This document shows, piece by piece, positions 1 through 12,239 of a DNA stretch of 64,000 bases; positions within the stretch are counted from its first letter, which is position 1, and every line of letters starts with the position of its first letter. Position numbers and translations under genes: made by a program. Source of the DNA: Eutreptiella sp. 'Long Island Sound 2002' (taxonomy: Eukaryota > Euglenozoa > Euglenophyceae > Eutreptiales > Eutreptiaceae); assembly GCA_964036045.1 (NCBI GenBank), contig OZ038382.1, forward strand, positions 146,146,961 to 146,210,960, given 5' to 3'. Below the pieces are notes generated by a model. The model made no database searches. It had not been told where the DNA came from and saw nothing but the letters and a program-made list of their open reading frames with translations.

Positions 1-2451
1 TATCTGCTGTATGGGATCCGCTAGTGTTATGTGTTTACATGACCGAAGATATGCGTGTATGTGGAGGTACCTGCATGGGGCCTTCTCTAACGGCCATGGG
101 TTTCACAACACACCTGCATGGTATGTACCCACCCCTCATTTATGCACAGCCCTCGGGACTGACTGCCACTTGGCACCTGAAATATACCGTGACAATACAG
201 ACACCACACAAGAACACACACAAACACGTCTCCAACATCATTGTAGGCATAGTTCTTAATTTGCAACCATTTTTGCACACATGGGTTTCATGCCTTCTCG
301 GCATCACGTCATGTGCTCAAATCGCATGTCTCCTGGGTAATTCATGGCCTTCAGCTTTGCGTGTGTTGCACTCCGTTGTGCCCCGCATTTTTGGCTGCAC
401 ACCTTGGGACGTTGGCAGCACCCTGCAGTGTTCTTCCGTGTGACTTACATTTTACCGTGCACAAGGGACACCATCTTTTTTCGGTTACACCGTTAGTTCT
501 AGGCACACGCCGTGTGGTTGGATAACGCATGCGCGTCATGGCATATGCTTCACACGGGGAACTGTGTCGACACGTGTGCTGACAAGTGCCATGATTTTTC
601 TGTTTTGTCCTCCTTAACACCCCTGTTGGATCCGTGTACACCAATCCATCTGGGGCGGAGGCCCCGGGGGGAGGGGGTTGCAGCGTTTCCACTTATCAGT
701 GAACCCAATGTGTAGTTAGCAGTAAGATCTCGGAGCTGCCGCTTAGCGGTTGTTACGACGTTCCGCTGCATTGCTTCCGCCCTTGTTTGCTCACTTGGCT
801 GCCCACGGGCATCTTTGTGTCTCACTCTTGTGACAGAAAGGTACCTATGGTCTTTTTGGCCACTGACGAGCCAATTTCCTTTCTGCCCTTTGTACTGCCT
901 GCCAACTGTGCACACGTGCAATAGCCCAACATTCCTTCGGGGGCCTGTGGGGAGGGGGGGGGCTGGGGGCTATGTCCATCCCTGCTGTGAGGTGGACTGG
1001 TGGTGGCACCCCAACCCTCAATAACGCCCAGGTGGGCTGTGGAGGGTCGTGGGAATCGTAGTGAATTTTTTTTTGAATGTTGGGGACCAGTACCCTTGGT
1101 TGGTCATTCCTCAAGCCTATCCTGTAACCTCCGTGGAATTCCCCTGGTGACAAGAATTTCATAGATCTGGGGTGGCGTCAGACCCATGTAGTCGGAAAAT
1201 TGGTCAAGAAAAGGCTCAAAATGAGGTCTCGCAGGCCTGTGGGTGGAGGGCCGCTGACGGCTGTGGAGGACTGTGAAGGCACTGGACTGTGGAGGCACTT
1301 GGGGGGGCTGCAGAAGGCTTTAGAGGGAGTGTGCTCTCCCTCGCCGCACTCTCAACGGCTGACTCTCATTCGGCATGCGCTCCCAGGGTGCTGCCCGGAG
1401 GTGGGCCCGTTCGTTTGCTTGGGGCTGTTCCTAAGCACCAACTGATGTACTCACCTGACCAGGCTGTGTCTCCAAAAAATTAGTTGCCTCAGAGATCTCT
1501 GAAGCAGGCTCAGGTAGGTAGGTCTCGGTGTGGGTATTGGACGTTGGACCCCCCCCCCCCCCTGTGATTTCAGTGGGCAGTCGGTTCCTTTTGCCAATGT
1601 GCATTGGAACCCCTGATGTGGTTGTTGTGGCATCTCATATGTCTAAGGGATGAATGAATGTTGCCAGAAAGAAGAGGCGCAAGAAAGGAAGGAGGTCCAG
1701 CAATCGAACTATCGATGGTAACACCAGCTGAGCCAGTAACAGCAGCTGTACCACCAGCACCAACATCCTAGCAGTACTAGCGGCAGCAGTGGCAAGGGCA
1801 GCAGCAACGTTACCAATTCGGGACCAAGTGTGGGCATCAAAAGGTCAGGGACGACCGAAAAAAAAACGCAAAACACAAAATCAGAAGGCAACAAGAACAA
1901 AGCCACAAGCAAAAAAAACACATCCAACGGCAAGGGCAGGTGCAGGAAGGACCCTTGGAGACCCCCTCCGCCGCGCCCGCCCTGCGAAAGCTGCCGCACA
2001 CACCCAAGATGCACGGCCCCACCTGTCGCTTTTCTATGGTGCTGCATTTCGCTCTTTACTGTGCCATCGGCAAATGATTACCTGCATATTTGTATTTGCG
2101 CATTGGCTGGTGCAGCTGGAATTTCTGACCCTGGAGAAAGGCCTACACGTCTATTGAGAATATTGAGGTGGTACAGCATCAACATTCCAAGGGCAGGTGA
2201 GGGATTTTGGCTGCTACCTGCCTAGGATTTCCCCCAAATCCCTGAGTGCAGTCGCACCTGGTCCTTTTATTATTTTCTGGGATCAATACGATCAAGTGTA
2301 GCCTTGTGGCCCAGCCACTCAGGCCACAAGCCTTGGCCCTTAGAAATTGAACCAAGGGTTGTAAAGGGCTGTGGAGCGGGTCGTTGAGGGGTGATAAGGT
2401 GTGCGGAGGTTTTGCAGGGGTTGGGCTGCCCACTCGTCGATGCGCCCTCAG
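1..2451. other. Region with no supported gene (possibly upstream intron of the TBL1-like gene)
   Basis: No open frame here resembles a known family. Because the exon that follows starts inside the WD40 domain, this stretch is probably intron, with the earlier exons outside the window. Visible features are a C tract near 1549-1562 and a Ser/Gly/Lys-rich stretch at about 1765-1935 (reading SSTSGSSGKGSSNV, then many Lys and Asn). That stretch could be a linker exon, but a stop interrupts it upstream and I cannot define splice sites. Confidence 0.4.
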
Positions 2452-2646
2452 GCTTCCGTCCTCCCTTTGGTTTTGGCCACCGCCTCCTTCGATCACACTG
2501 TCCGCCTATGGGACGTGAACAGTGGTAAGTGCCAGCAAATTTTGTCGAAGCACACGGATGCGGTGTATTCCGTCGCCTTCTCGCCTGACGGACGATTCCT
2601 TGCGTCAGGCGCCTCTGACAAGTGCCTGTATATCTGGTCAGTAAAG
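2452..2646 (+). CDS. TBL1/TBL1XR1-like WD40 protein, penultimate coding exon
   Basis: This exon encodes about 65 residues ending in SVK and covers one WD repeat plus most of the next. Visible motifs are [15 protein letters not shown], then [20 protein letters not shown] and DKCLYIW, which closely match the C-terminal repeats of the TBL1 family. TBL1 proteins form a beta-propeller in the nuclear NCoR/SMRT-HDAC3 corepressor complex; that role is family knowledge, not visible here. The acceptor is placed at the AG of ccctcag (2450-2451), with ttgcag at 2412-2417 as an alternative. The donor is AAG|GTATGG at 2646/2647, in phase 0. The frame continues exactly into the exon at 15353. Earlier exons with the LisH/F-box-like part were not found. 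Confidence 0.85.
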
Positions 2647-4111
2647 GTATGGCCTGAGGGATGGCGGCACAGCACAGAGCGGGAGAGAACCCAATGCTGG
2701 AGGGATGGTGGACGGGGCATGGGGATGGGGGCTGGTCGCATCCGTGGTCATGCTGTGTGACCACCACACTATGCCACATGTGGCATGGGGTAATGGGGTC
2801 ACAACGCGATGGGAAAATTTTCGACCAAGCCTCCAGCGCTGTGCATTATGCCTTTACATCCGTATGCTGGGATCTGTGTGGCATAAAGGCTGAATGAGTA
2901 TGTCGGGTTGGTACTTCCGGGTGTACAGGTGGTGGGGGCGAATTCGGAATCAGTGAAATTTGGCACAACAACACAGTGTACCCATTTTTGCATGGTATTC
3001 TAAGGACCGAAGCCATTTTTTTAGGTGTCGGTTTCAGCGCCCTTCGTATGCACAGTCCCCTTGTGTCCACGCACTTTGCTCGAGAGGGACCCTTTGGTAG
3101 GCCAGTTGGGGGCTACTATGGCCTCTAGGAAATAAGTACAGGTATCCAGATGCCATCAGGAACTGACAGCAACAATCCCAAAGCCTCTCGCAGGCAATAA
3201 ATGTAACATTTGCGGTGTATTCTTGTTCGCATGGGGAACTCTGTACCAAATTTTGCAGTGGTATTTACAAATTCGTGCCAAATTTTCACCGCACCGAATT
3301 TTGCCATTCCAAAATTTGTACGGTCCGAATCCCCCCTTCCACCTCGCACTAGACCCTGGGATCGGCGGGTGTGGGGGTTGGTGCTCGTGCGGACGCTGCT
3401 AACCGGCCGAGAAATGGGGAACCTGTGAGGGGTCGGAAGATTTTGCTCAAATCAAATTGAGGGAAGATTAATGGGGACCCACCCCCTGTTTCAATTTTGT
3501 AGCGGAACATATCAAGGCTGCCCCCCCCCCCCCCCCGTATCTCATCGGGCCTAGGGGTAAATACTAGCGGGGGAGCTGGTGGGGCACCGGCCGAACCACA
3601 CCGCGTTTCCTGCGCCGGCATAAACTTCAAACCCGATCAACTCACAGCTACAAGTGCAACAACATTGGGCTTCACAGGGATTAAAGCACACCTACTTGGC
3701 ATGACCCAGCATGCTGCATGGCCACACGCGTTGTGAGTTCACAAGATAACTCCCTTGAGCATCAATCATCGGGCACTTGGGTACTTGCCACGCACAATGT
3801 GTCCCACATCCACTGGGGAGAGTACATGGTGATTTACTCCAGCACAATACACAAGGCGCAGAACATAAAGCTTGCCTCACTATCACATCACCTAGAAGGC
3901 CGTGGATCCCACAGTGCTCTGTGTGGATTGTATCTCACACCTAGTGCCTTTGAATAGCGATCTTCGCAATGCAGTGAACCTTCATCTTCTACATTTATGG
4001 AACGAACCTCCCTCTCGTGGGTGCTGACCCTGGCATGAGCCACCTCTAGACCCAGGTTACAATGCAAGGAGATCGGTTAAGACATCTTTTTGTTTTGATC
4101 CCTCCCCAACA

Positions 4112-5270
4112 GTGACCTTGCGCCAACAGCCGCCGGTATGGGGTTCATTTTGGGCAGCACGCTACCCATCAGACCTCCGAGACTTCCTCCATACTACTCT
4201 ATGGGCTAAGTTGAAAGTCCGTCACCGCATTTCACCCATCTCGCATACTGATAAGTGCCCGTTGTGCCTTGGCAAGGTAGAGAGCGTCTATAACCCTCTG
4301 CGGTATTGCAAATTCTTTCCACATGTCTATGTTTGCCTGTCCAAGGCATTTGGCCAACGCACGGACACGTGGCGCACAAGGCAGTTCCACAATTTCGGAC
4401 ATCCTGATCACGTGCTACTCTGGGCAGCTAGGAAGGCACAGTGGATTGTTCGTTGCAAAGCGAATTTCTAGGGCAACCCTGCGCTGCCTGATTTTCTGTC
4501 CCAATGGGCGATACAAGTCGCGTCTCTGATTGAGCGGCAGCCCCTTGCCTCACACCACTATGCGTTCTCAGTGCTTTTGCAGGCATTGCGTGCCTATGAT
4601 GGCACCTATGCCATCCCCCTGTTGGGCTTGGGCCCACTGATAGGGAGCTCTAGTGCCCCTCCACAACAAAAAAAAAAGCAAAAAAAAAGGCGGGGGGCAA
4701 ATCATGCCGCATTGGTGCCAGAGTTGCTTTCACACATCCGGTCCATGGAAGACCAAGGGTGGGTCGTGGCGTATACCATGGTTCCGCTGACAAATTGCCC
4801 GGGGGGGGGGGGGGGCTTTGTGGGTGGGTATGGTGGACGTATCCCCACTCAAAGGCTTGAGTTTGCCCAGCTCCTCCCCGTCCATGAAATGCAAACAAAG
4901 AACGAAGTTGAGCTTCGAGCTGCCATTTTTCTTTTGGAAAATACCCCCAGCGATATCCCCAAACTGCTTGTAGCCAGTGATTCTAAATATGTCCGCAATG
5001 GCATCGGTCATATTGGCAATGGCATCGGTTTATAGGTGGAAAGCGGCCCATCGGTGTGCCACCAAAGGCCAGTGGCGAATGCTGACTTGCGGCCGGCTTT
5101 ATTGGCCGCACAGGAAGCCTATCAACCGCAGCTGCCATGGTGTTGGATCCCGTCACATGTGTCCATACCGGGAAATAAAGAGGCGGATGCCCTCGCGGAG
5201 CGCGGACGGATGATGCCCCCCCTTTATCAGAGTGAAAGAGATCAAGACGTACCCCTAGCAAAATATGTTT
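4112..5270 (+). pseudogene. Dead LINE fragment: zinc-binding region and RNase H domain
   Basis: This is the C-terminal part of a non-LTR retrotransposon polyprotein. A reverse-transcriptase-associated zinc-binding motif (CPLC, then RYC 14 residues on) is followed by an RNase H domain. The RNase H keeps the glutamate region NEVELRAAIFLLE, the aspartate region ASDSKYVRNG and the C-terminal motif HVSIPGNKEADALAERGR. It is inactive: TAG at 4469-4471 and TAG at 5033-5035 interrupt one frame, a short stretch near 5036-5070 reads better in the next frame, and the first catalytic Asp expected after AYT is Met. A G tract of about 14 (4800-4814) sits inside the domain. No RT domain was found upstream, so the copy is 5'-truncated. 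It lies in the intron in the same orientation as the host gene. Confidence 0.85.
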
Positions 5271-5924
5271 GTACACCAGTTAAGCCACCCCTCCCCCACC
5301 CCGGAGTGTTACACACCTTGCAGCACAGCCTCTGGAGCCCAGGCTCAAGGGGTGTTGCCGTTGAGAGGGTCTCCTCCCCACGCACTCAACGTGGATCTTG
5401 TGGGAGGAGTTCTCTTTACGCCGTCCTCTTTCTGTTCGGATGCAACCACCCACATCACCTCCACTGTTCCCTACGCCTTGACATTGACTCCTTCCGAAAG
5501 CCACTTTGTCAGCACCCCAATGAGGTTCCTAGCAGAACAGGGAATGGCGCCCATGCACACGCACACACCCCAAGCCAACCAATTTGCCTTTCATGCGCCT
5601 TTTTGCCTCACCGTCGCCCAGTGAGTAATCTGACTCCTCCTCCTCCACAGGGACCCTAATGACCGACTCTCACTCCGGCACAAGTAGCTCAGTGGTGCTC
5701 GCGACCCGGACGCCGCAATGACGGATGTATCCACCGACTCTGCGAGTACAGGCAGTTCAAACAACTGGGTTGATGTTTAGGACACCCCTGCCTGCTACCA
5801 TTTCACGTGTGATGACAACAAAATACCGGGGCTGGGCTTGTGGCCCCCTCCCACCCAATCAACCGGTGATTGAGATCACGGGGGTACCCGGTATACCATT
5901 GTTCACCTCATACATTTAAGAGAC

Positions 5925-6290
5925 ATGGACGGTCTAGTAGTATGCGCCGTGGAACGGCATAGTCGTCGTCGGGGGTTCGAACCCCGGTTCCTCCGCCCGT
6001 CCGGGTGGCCGCTGGCGAGGTCCCCGCCCCTGCCCCCTTCACCATCCCGCTCCACCATCGATACCGCCGATGGATGGGTGGTATGTCTCGCCGTCTCCTT
6101 CTTTTCTTTCTGCGCTGCGTCTAACAAAAAAGTCCACAACACCACACCTGCAGCAACGCACACCACCAGCTGCACCGCCAGCCAACGGCTGGCGCGTCTC
6201 CTCATACTCTTCTTCGGCTTGCTGTGACTCGAACCGGCTACTTCAAGGCAGCGAGCGGTAGTTCTACCGCCACGCTGCGATGGCCCAACG
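5925..6290. repeat. Cluster of perfect palindromes with tRNA B-box-like sequence
   Basis: The stretch contains CGGGGGTTCGAACCCCG near 5970-5986 and the palindrome GCGGTAGTTCTACCGC near 6257-6272. GGTTCGAACC on the plus strand and GGTTCGAGTC on the minus strand resemble the B box of RNA polymerase III promoters. Neither folds into a full cloverleaf with a proper acceptor stem, so I do not call a tRNA gene. A tRNA-derived short element is possible. Confidence 0.35.
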
Positions 6291-9200
6291 TGTTGCCTTT
6301 AGCACAGGTTCCGAGGGTTCTTGTAGTCAAACAACATAGGATCATACTTTCGTTTCTAAAGCAACTTAGAGGCCGGGTCTGCGGCCCCCTCACAGCCACC
6401 TTGCCCCCCCCCCCCCCCACACACGAACCCTATAGAGGCATAACCCCTGCCGTGTGCACAACCAACCGCTAACAGCACACCGAAGGTAGGCCACGACACA
6501 GCTGGCCCTCCGGGGCACCGCAGTGTACACTAGCGTTTGGACCCCTGCTTTGATGTAACATGCAGCGGCTGCCTGCAGGTACAACAAAACAAGCCAGACC
6601 ATGAGGTGGTGTTGACCTTGTGCGACAACCATCCCAGCTTGAGGGGCTGAGGGGAGTCTAGAAAACCTCGTGATATGGCCAAGCCCGTTGTTGAGCCGTA
6701 GTTCGAGGATGGAAAGGCTGCCGATGACAGCGCCTTTACGGTACTCATGAAGGAAGCAGAATGATAACCGTGGCGTCCTTGGATGCTAGCAGGTGAACTT
6801 GTTGCGATGCTCGTGTGTGCCAACGGTGCTAGCACCCCCTGTACCTCGATACAACGATATGGGTACCCTCGCGGCATACCCGTACTACTATGTGCCTTAC
6901 CCTCATGTAGGCTACCCGCCGCACTCCCCAATGCCAAGTGCCCCGCCCCCCACGTCTGTGCCAGCCCTGAGGAAAACAAAGAACCGTAGGCCTTTTGCCT
7001 CCCCCACATGCGCTCTCGCTGACGGATGCATACTTAGAGCAATATGAAGTTACAAATTGTGCCGTTTGAAAAAATTTTCAAGTCCACTCTTCCAACCGCA
7101 TCTTGCACCCGTTGGTGGGGCAGTGATCCCGACTGATCGTGGTATACGTGGCACAGTGATATCCCTGAGCAAATCTCCGACATGCTTTTCCTACTCCGGG
7201 GTTATATCAGGTCACTTTGTTTTGTGGCACTTTTGATCCACTCTTTGACGCCTGTGTCACATCGTAGGTTTCGCCAGGGGTATGGGGGGGGATTGAGGAA
7301 CACCCTGGCCTGACCTGTGCTCAGGGGCTTAAGGCTTTTGCTTTGTAAATGATGTTCGCAGCATGTATGTCCAGTCCGATGGACTTGCCCGCATTGGAGT
7401 TTGCTTGTGCTCCATGCATGGAAAACTTCCCAAGGTCTCCAGCGATGCGGCCCCTACTGCATTTTTCCTGCAAATCCTAGGTGCACATGAAGTTGTGGCC
7501 GTGTGCACGTCCGAAGTTGCATGTTATCCATCTTTTTCAACTGGGAGAGTTGTGTTCCGCTTGCTCTTCGTATGTCTGCCACTGTAACATTTCCGGGAGG
7601 CACATGTGGGATTCTCTTGCTGAAACCATCAATCATGCTGCATATATTACCTCGACTAATGCCTTCGAAATTCCCCCCTAGATAAAAGAGATGTTACAAC
7701 ACCCCTGGGTGTGGGAGCTCGGATGACGGGCTTTTTGTTGCAACATGATTCTGAGCCTGTGCAATTTTCAAGTATGCGGCTTCGGGTACCGGCAGTAGGG
7801 ACAAACCTCTGAATTTTGGACAGACGCGCCCTGCCCCACCCATTCCACAAACAAGACTTCCGCCGTGTGATGGCCGTGTGCCGCCGAGCGGTGGCTTTGG
7901 TGGCCATGTACCACCTCCTGGTACACTACCCCATCCAAATGTACAATGCACATTTCATCCACCGCACTGATGCTGAGCGCACTGAGCCTCATATTATGTC
8001 TTTTGGACACCCCATGACACACACATACTGCCTCCACACTCACTGATGCCTGCTGGCCGTGGTAGGCCGCTTGCACTCTTGTATTAAGGGTCAACACATG
8101 TTATGCTGGTAGGTTGTTTGGGCTTGTGGTCCGCTCAGTTTCTGGGTGCACGTGTGGTGGGATATGCGAATGAAACCATTAGCGGGGGGAATGCAACTAT
8201 GGTTGACACCATAAAAAAGTGATAAGACAATACCACAGGGCGGATATGGGATCCCCTTGTCCGGGCACCGAACACCTGCACACCCAAACAATCCCACTCT
8301 GCAGTATCTCAGATCGGGTCTGGGGCGGAAGAAGGGAAAAGGCTGGCGTGCGCAAGCCCTGTAAGATGGAAATATAATGCATGACAACCGAAGGAGAGAT
8401 TGCAGGAGGCAGATGAAAAAGCCTCTTAACTGTCCACAGCTCCGCCGAGGGCTTATCCTCACCCATGGGCAAGGGGGTGGAAAAGGGCAGGTGGTCTAAA
8501 GGGAAAGAGGAGGGCGCATTGAATACATGCGAGCTCGGGGATTTGAACAAAAATCCTAGGTGGGCCCCCGGCTTCCCTCGAGCATCGGGCGACCTCGTGG
8601 ATCTCTTTAATTAGTCCCTTCATGATTCTTCCTCGCGCACAACAGCTCTTGTTGTGCTCGGCCCTACGTGGGGCGGGTCTCACGGATTGACAAGCTTCTT
8701 GGATTACATCGTTGTGCGTACGCTAAGATCCACCGCACGCCCGGTGCTAGGGGAGGATAGGAGCAGAGCTTGCGTCCATATCAAAAGGGCCTCATAACCC
8801 ACAAGTTCTCCGGAGGCATGTAAGCATATGCCCACGTTAAGAGAGGAAATCCCATGTAGTGCAACCCACACCTCGACCCCTCGCCCATCCGGTCCAATTT
8901 CGGATTGCTGAAACTAGTAGCTAGCCACCTGACATATCAAGACTGCCACCCCCGAACACTTACGAGCGAGGATTGTGAAGTGGGCATCGTACAAAGGATG
9001 GAATCACCATGATGGAATAACCATCACTGATGCTACCAATCTCTTGTAACTAGACGGTGTGTGGGAACCCTTGGAACTCTAGAAAATGTTGCAAAGCACG
9101 GAGTTTTGTGGCTACAGTGCGCTGCACACTAAGGGAGTAAAAATTGGCACACTCTGACATGGCCGGAGGTGCTTCGATAGCAAAGTTGGCACATTGCAAA

Positions 9201-10194
9201 ATGGTATCAGCTGGAGTCGGATAACTAAGCAGCGTTGGTTTTGGTTGTATCGAGAAAAAAAATTTGTGGCCCTTGTAGCATGAGGAAGATGAGTGGCCAC
9301 GCGTTGCAGGCCTGGTTTGGAAGTGCCAAACCATGAGGAATCTTCGATCCACCCTAGTTGCCTCAAAAGGCCCCTAGGTGTGGTAACATTCCCCACCTTG
9401 GTTGGCCGTGTTACGACCGCCTCTTCCAAGAGCCATACGGCTAGCTAACCTTCAAGTTGCTTCCATGCTTTGGAACAAGTGGCACCTCACTGCGAAGGAG
9501 CCTCCTGAAGTTTTCTTGCGGTCTGTTGCCTCCGGATGGACGGGCTTGCTCAGTGCGGTCCTTGTTGTGTATGTAGCCTTTCTGTCCACGTACATTCGGC
9601 GGTTGAACCACTTGAATCTGCATGTCAAGGACTCCACGTGCCACGCTCTTCTACAGGCGATGATGCAACACCACAACGACATACCATGTTTGCCCCATGA
9701 CTTTTTGCGAGTATGCCCCACTCACGGCGACGATCATGTACATTTCCTTTTGTAGTGTCATTACCTTGAGTTGTGCGTGCACATAGTACATTGTCCTATG
9801 TACCTAGCTACCCGGCCGTGGCGCGTAGCTGACGTTCATGGTTGAATGGATGCCCGTACCACTCCCTGCCGCAGGTTGCGGCCAAGGGGTGGCCTGCCCG
9901 TTTCCGGCCATCGGACCTTCCCGTCCCTTTTTCTTCTAGAGCCTGGGAGGTGGCTCTTGTCTTGCTTAATTTCACTCCAATACCTGAAATGCATCCTTTT
10001 GGCAGGATGCGTCTTGGTATCCGTGAGGCTGACTGACAACATGGTGGTGCGGTGGCGGTCCTCGACCACAACACCAGGCTTTTTGAGCTTTTTCGAGTGA
10101 TGATACCAGTATTTTGCCACAACATCTACCAGGTGGAGGTATACCTTGCATAGGTAGTTCTAAAATCGTACTTGCCAAACATGTGTGAATGTTT

Positions 10195-10480
10195 TCGTTC
10201 TAGTTACGTTCTAGGCTTGATGTTCTAGGCTAGAACGAAACTATTCTAGCTCGCTCGCTAGAACGAAACTAGAATCAAACTAGAATGAAATTTCTTGGAC
10301 TTGAAATTTGATCAAAAAATTCAAAAACCCCAAAATTCGACCTAGGACCCCTAGTACAGTTCCTTGGTCCACGCTGCACCATTAGTATTACCGAGCCCGA
10401 ACCCACACAGGTTGGTGCAATGCTTGTCTTTTTTGTTCTAGCAGTTCTAGCGAATCTAGCCTAGAACACAAATTGGTCGT
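10195..10480. repeat. Cluster of GTTCTAG / CTAGAACG motifs
   Basis: Short motifs related to GTTCTAG and its complement CTAGAAC recur in both orientations. They are dense at 10197-10290 (for example TAGAACGAAACT twice) and reappear at 10435-10485. The arrangement can form several small hairpins. No coding potential is seen. Confidence 0.5.
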
Positions 10481-10639
10481 TCTAGCGTGTACCAAGGGCA
10501 AGGCAAGGACCGCTGTCTCTACATGGCCCTCAAGTCAGCGGCTTGGTTTGCCCATGTCAGCCCACCATCTTGGGAGGACGTGCCGCCTTTTTTTTTAAAG
10601 AGTTTTTGTGTACTGCCCTTGAGGCAGTTGGTATGGTTG

Positions 10640-11330
10640 AAGGTACATGAGAGCGCATGAGAGAAAGCTTGTTTGGTCGAGATCTTCGTGATTGGCGAGA
10701 GGTCGATTGATGCCGCCACGGCTGCCAAGAGAGCAGCCAATTTGCTGGGCTCTGTCCCAAACCCCCAGATGTTACACATGACGTAGATTCCCCACAGGGA
10801 TTTTTGGCAGCGTTACCAAAGGCGTAGCCCCAAGGTAGGCCTCGGCAAAGGAAAGCCAGGTTGAGCGCGACTGCCCCAAGGCGGCTCATCACTGGCGTGG
10901 CCGGGGGATGGCTACAGTGAGCAACCAAGCAAGTGTTGGCGGGACAGGGAGCCGTCCCTTGACGGTGACTTGACAGGGAAGTCAAGACCACACTGCCGTT
11001 TAGGCTCGTGTAGAGCCGCGGGGCGCTCCACCATGGTAGAGGTGAGCACGTGCTGGCGGGAGAGAAAGCTGTCCCTTGACGGTGACTTTACGGAGAAGTC
11101 AAGACCGCGCTGCCATTTTGCCGTCGGCGCTGAAGATCATTGCCATCTGGATCTTTAATGTGCTGTTGCCACAACCCGCCACCATGGAGAAACAGGAACA
11201 GTGGGCCAACACAGCAATTTGGTGGATCTTTGTGAGGTAGGCCTTGGCGAAGGAAGGCCTGGTCGAGATCTTCCTGATTGGCGAGAGGTCGATCGACACT
11301 GCCAGCTGCCAGGAGAGCAGCCAATTTGCG
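10640..11330. repeat. Locally duplicated block with a partly conserved minus-strand frame
   Basis: Three subsequences occur twice. GATTGGCGAGAGGTCGAT with flanks lies at about 10680-10745 and 11267-11330. TCCCTTGACGGTGACTT with flanks lies at about 10950-11000 and 11070-11120. GTAGGCCT-GGC-AAGGAA lies at about 10832 and 11237. On the minus strand both copies of the first read SIDLSPI(T/R)KIST, so the unit may derive from a coding sequence, but no full ORF survives. Confidence 0.5.
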
Positions 11331-12013
11331 CCCCCCCCCCCCTGTTCGTGTGTTTTCGCCTTTTGGGGAGGAATCCTCCACTGGTGGATAGGTGGGTTGG
11401 TTGTGCACCCATTGCGTTGGGGGTGAAGAGGGCGGGTTCAAAAAACTGCAAGAGGTGGGGAGCCCGCTCGGCTGAACCCAGCTGGGCATAGTTATTTTTA
11501 CTCGGTAAGAGTAAGACAGTTCTGCATCTGCCCCTTGGCGTACCTCCATGCGGCATCGGCATGCTCCACATAAAGTCTTTCCCAAGGCAGTGAAGATTGG
11601 AGGGTGCTTACCACCACTAATGTGGGAAATGTGACACAGGCCCAAGGGGTTCCGGATCACCAAGTGTTACCCACCAGTGGTGTGCAGCATGCTCAGGCAT
11701 TTTGCCAGTCCAGGGGTTCACTGGTTGTGCGGTGCGCCAGTTTGCTCCACCAAGGCCCTACGGCCGGCCTAGGTAGTGATGTGCTGCCAGTATTTGCTGT
11801 ACCAAGGCCCTTTTGTAGGGCCCATAGGTAACTGCTACCGGTGTGTGCTCCACCAAGAGGGCCCAACAGGTATTAAAAAGGGCAAGCCTCGTGCACCTCT
11901 GTTGCATTCAACTCAAGCTGCACATTCTGCACATGAACAGGGGTGTGGTTGCCCAAGTTGTGCCCTCCAGGATCAGGAGGAGATAGGAAAGCCAGATTTC
12001 TTTCATGGCAAGG

Positions 12014-12037
12014 TGTCTGTGTGTGTGTGTGTGTGTG
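12014..12037. repeat. (GT)n microsatellite
   Basis: An uninterrupted GT dinucleotide run of about 12 units inside the intron. Confidence 0.9.
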
Positions 12038-12239
12038 CTGTTTGCAGCCCTCCAATGAAAGTGAAACACTGACGTGGCTGTTGTGCGGCTGTGCTGTGGT
12101 TATCGGAGGGTCGCAAAGCCTCAAGCCAAGCTAGCTGTAGCCACTGCTGGGGGAGGGGGGTGGGGGTGTGAGGGGGGGGGGGGGCAGCAGACATTTGGCG
12201 TGGCAGCACTCAGGAGAAATATCTTTGCACTTGGCAGAA

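Noticed and set aside
6213-6290. Minus-strand tRNA-like sequence with GGTTCGAGTC
   Set aside because: The T stem and anticodon stem do not pair. It is recorded only as part of a palindrome cluster.
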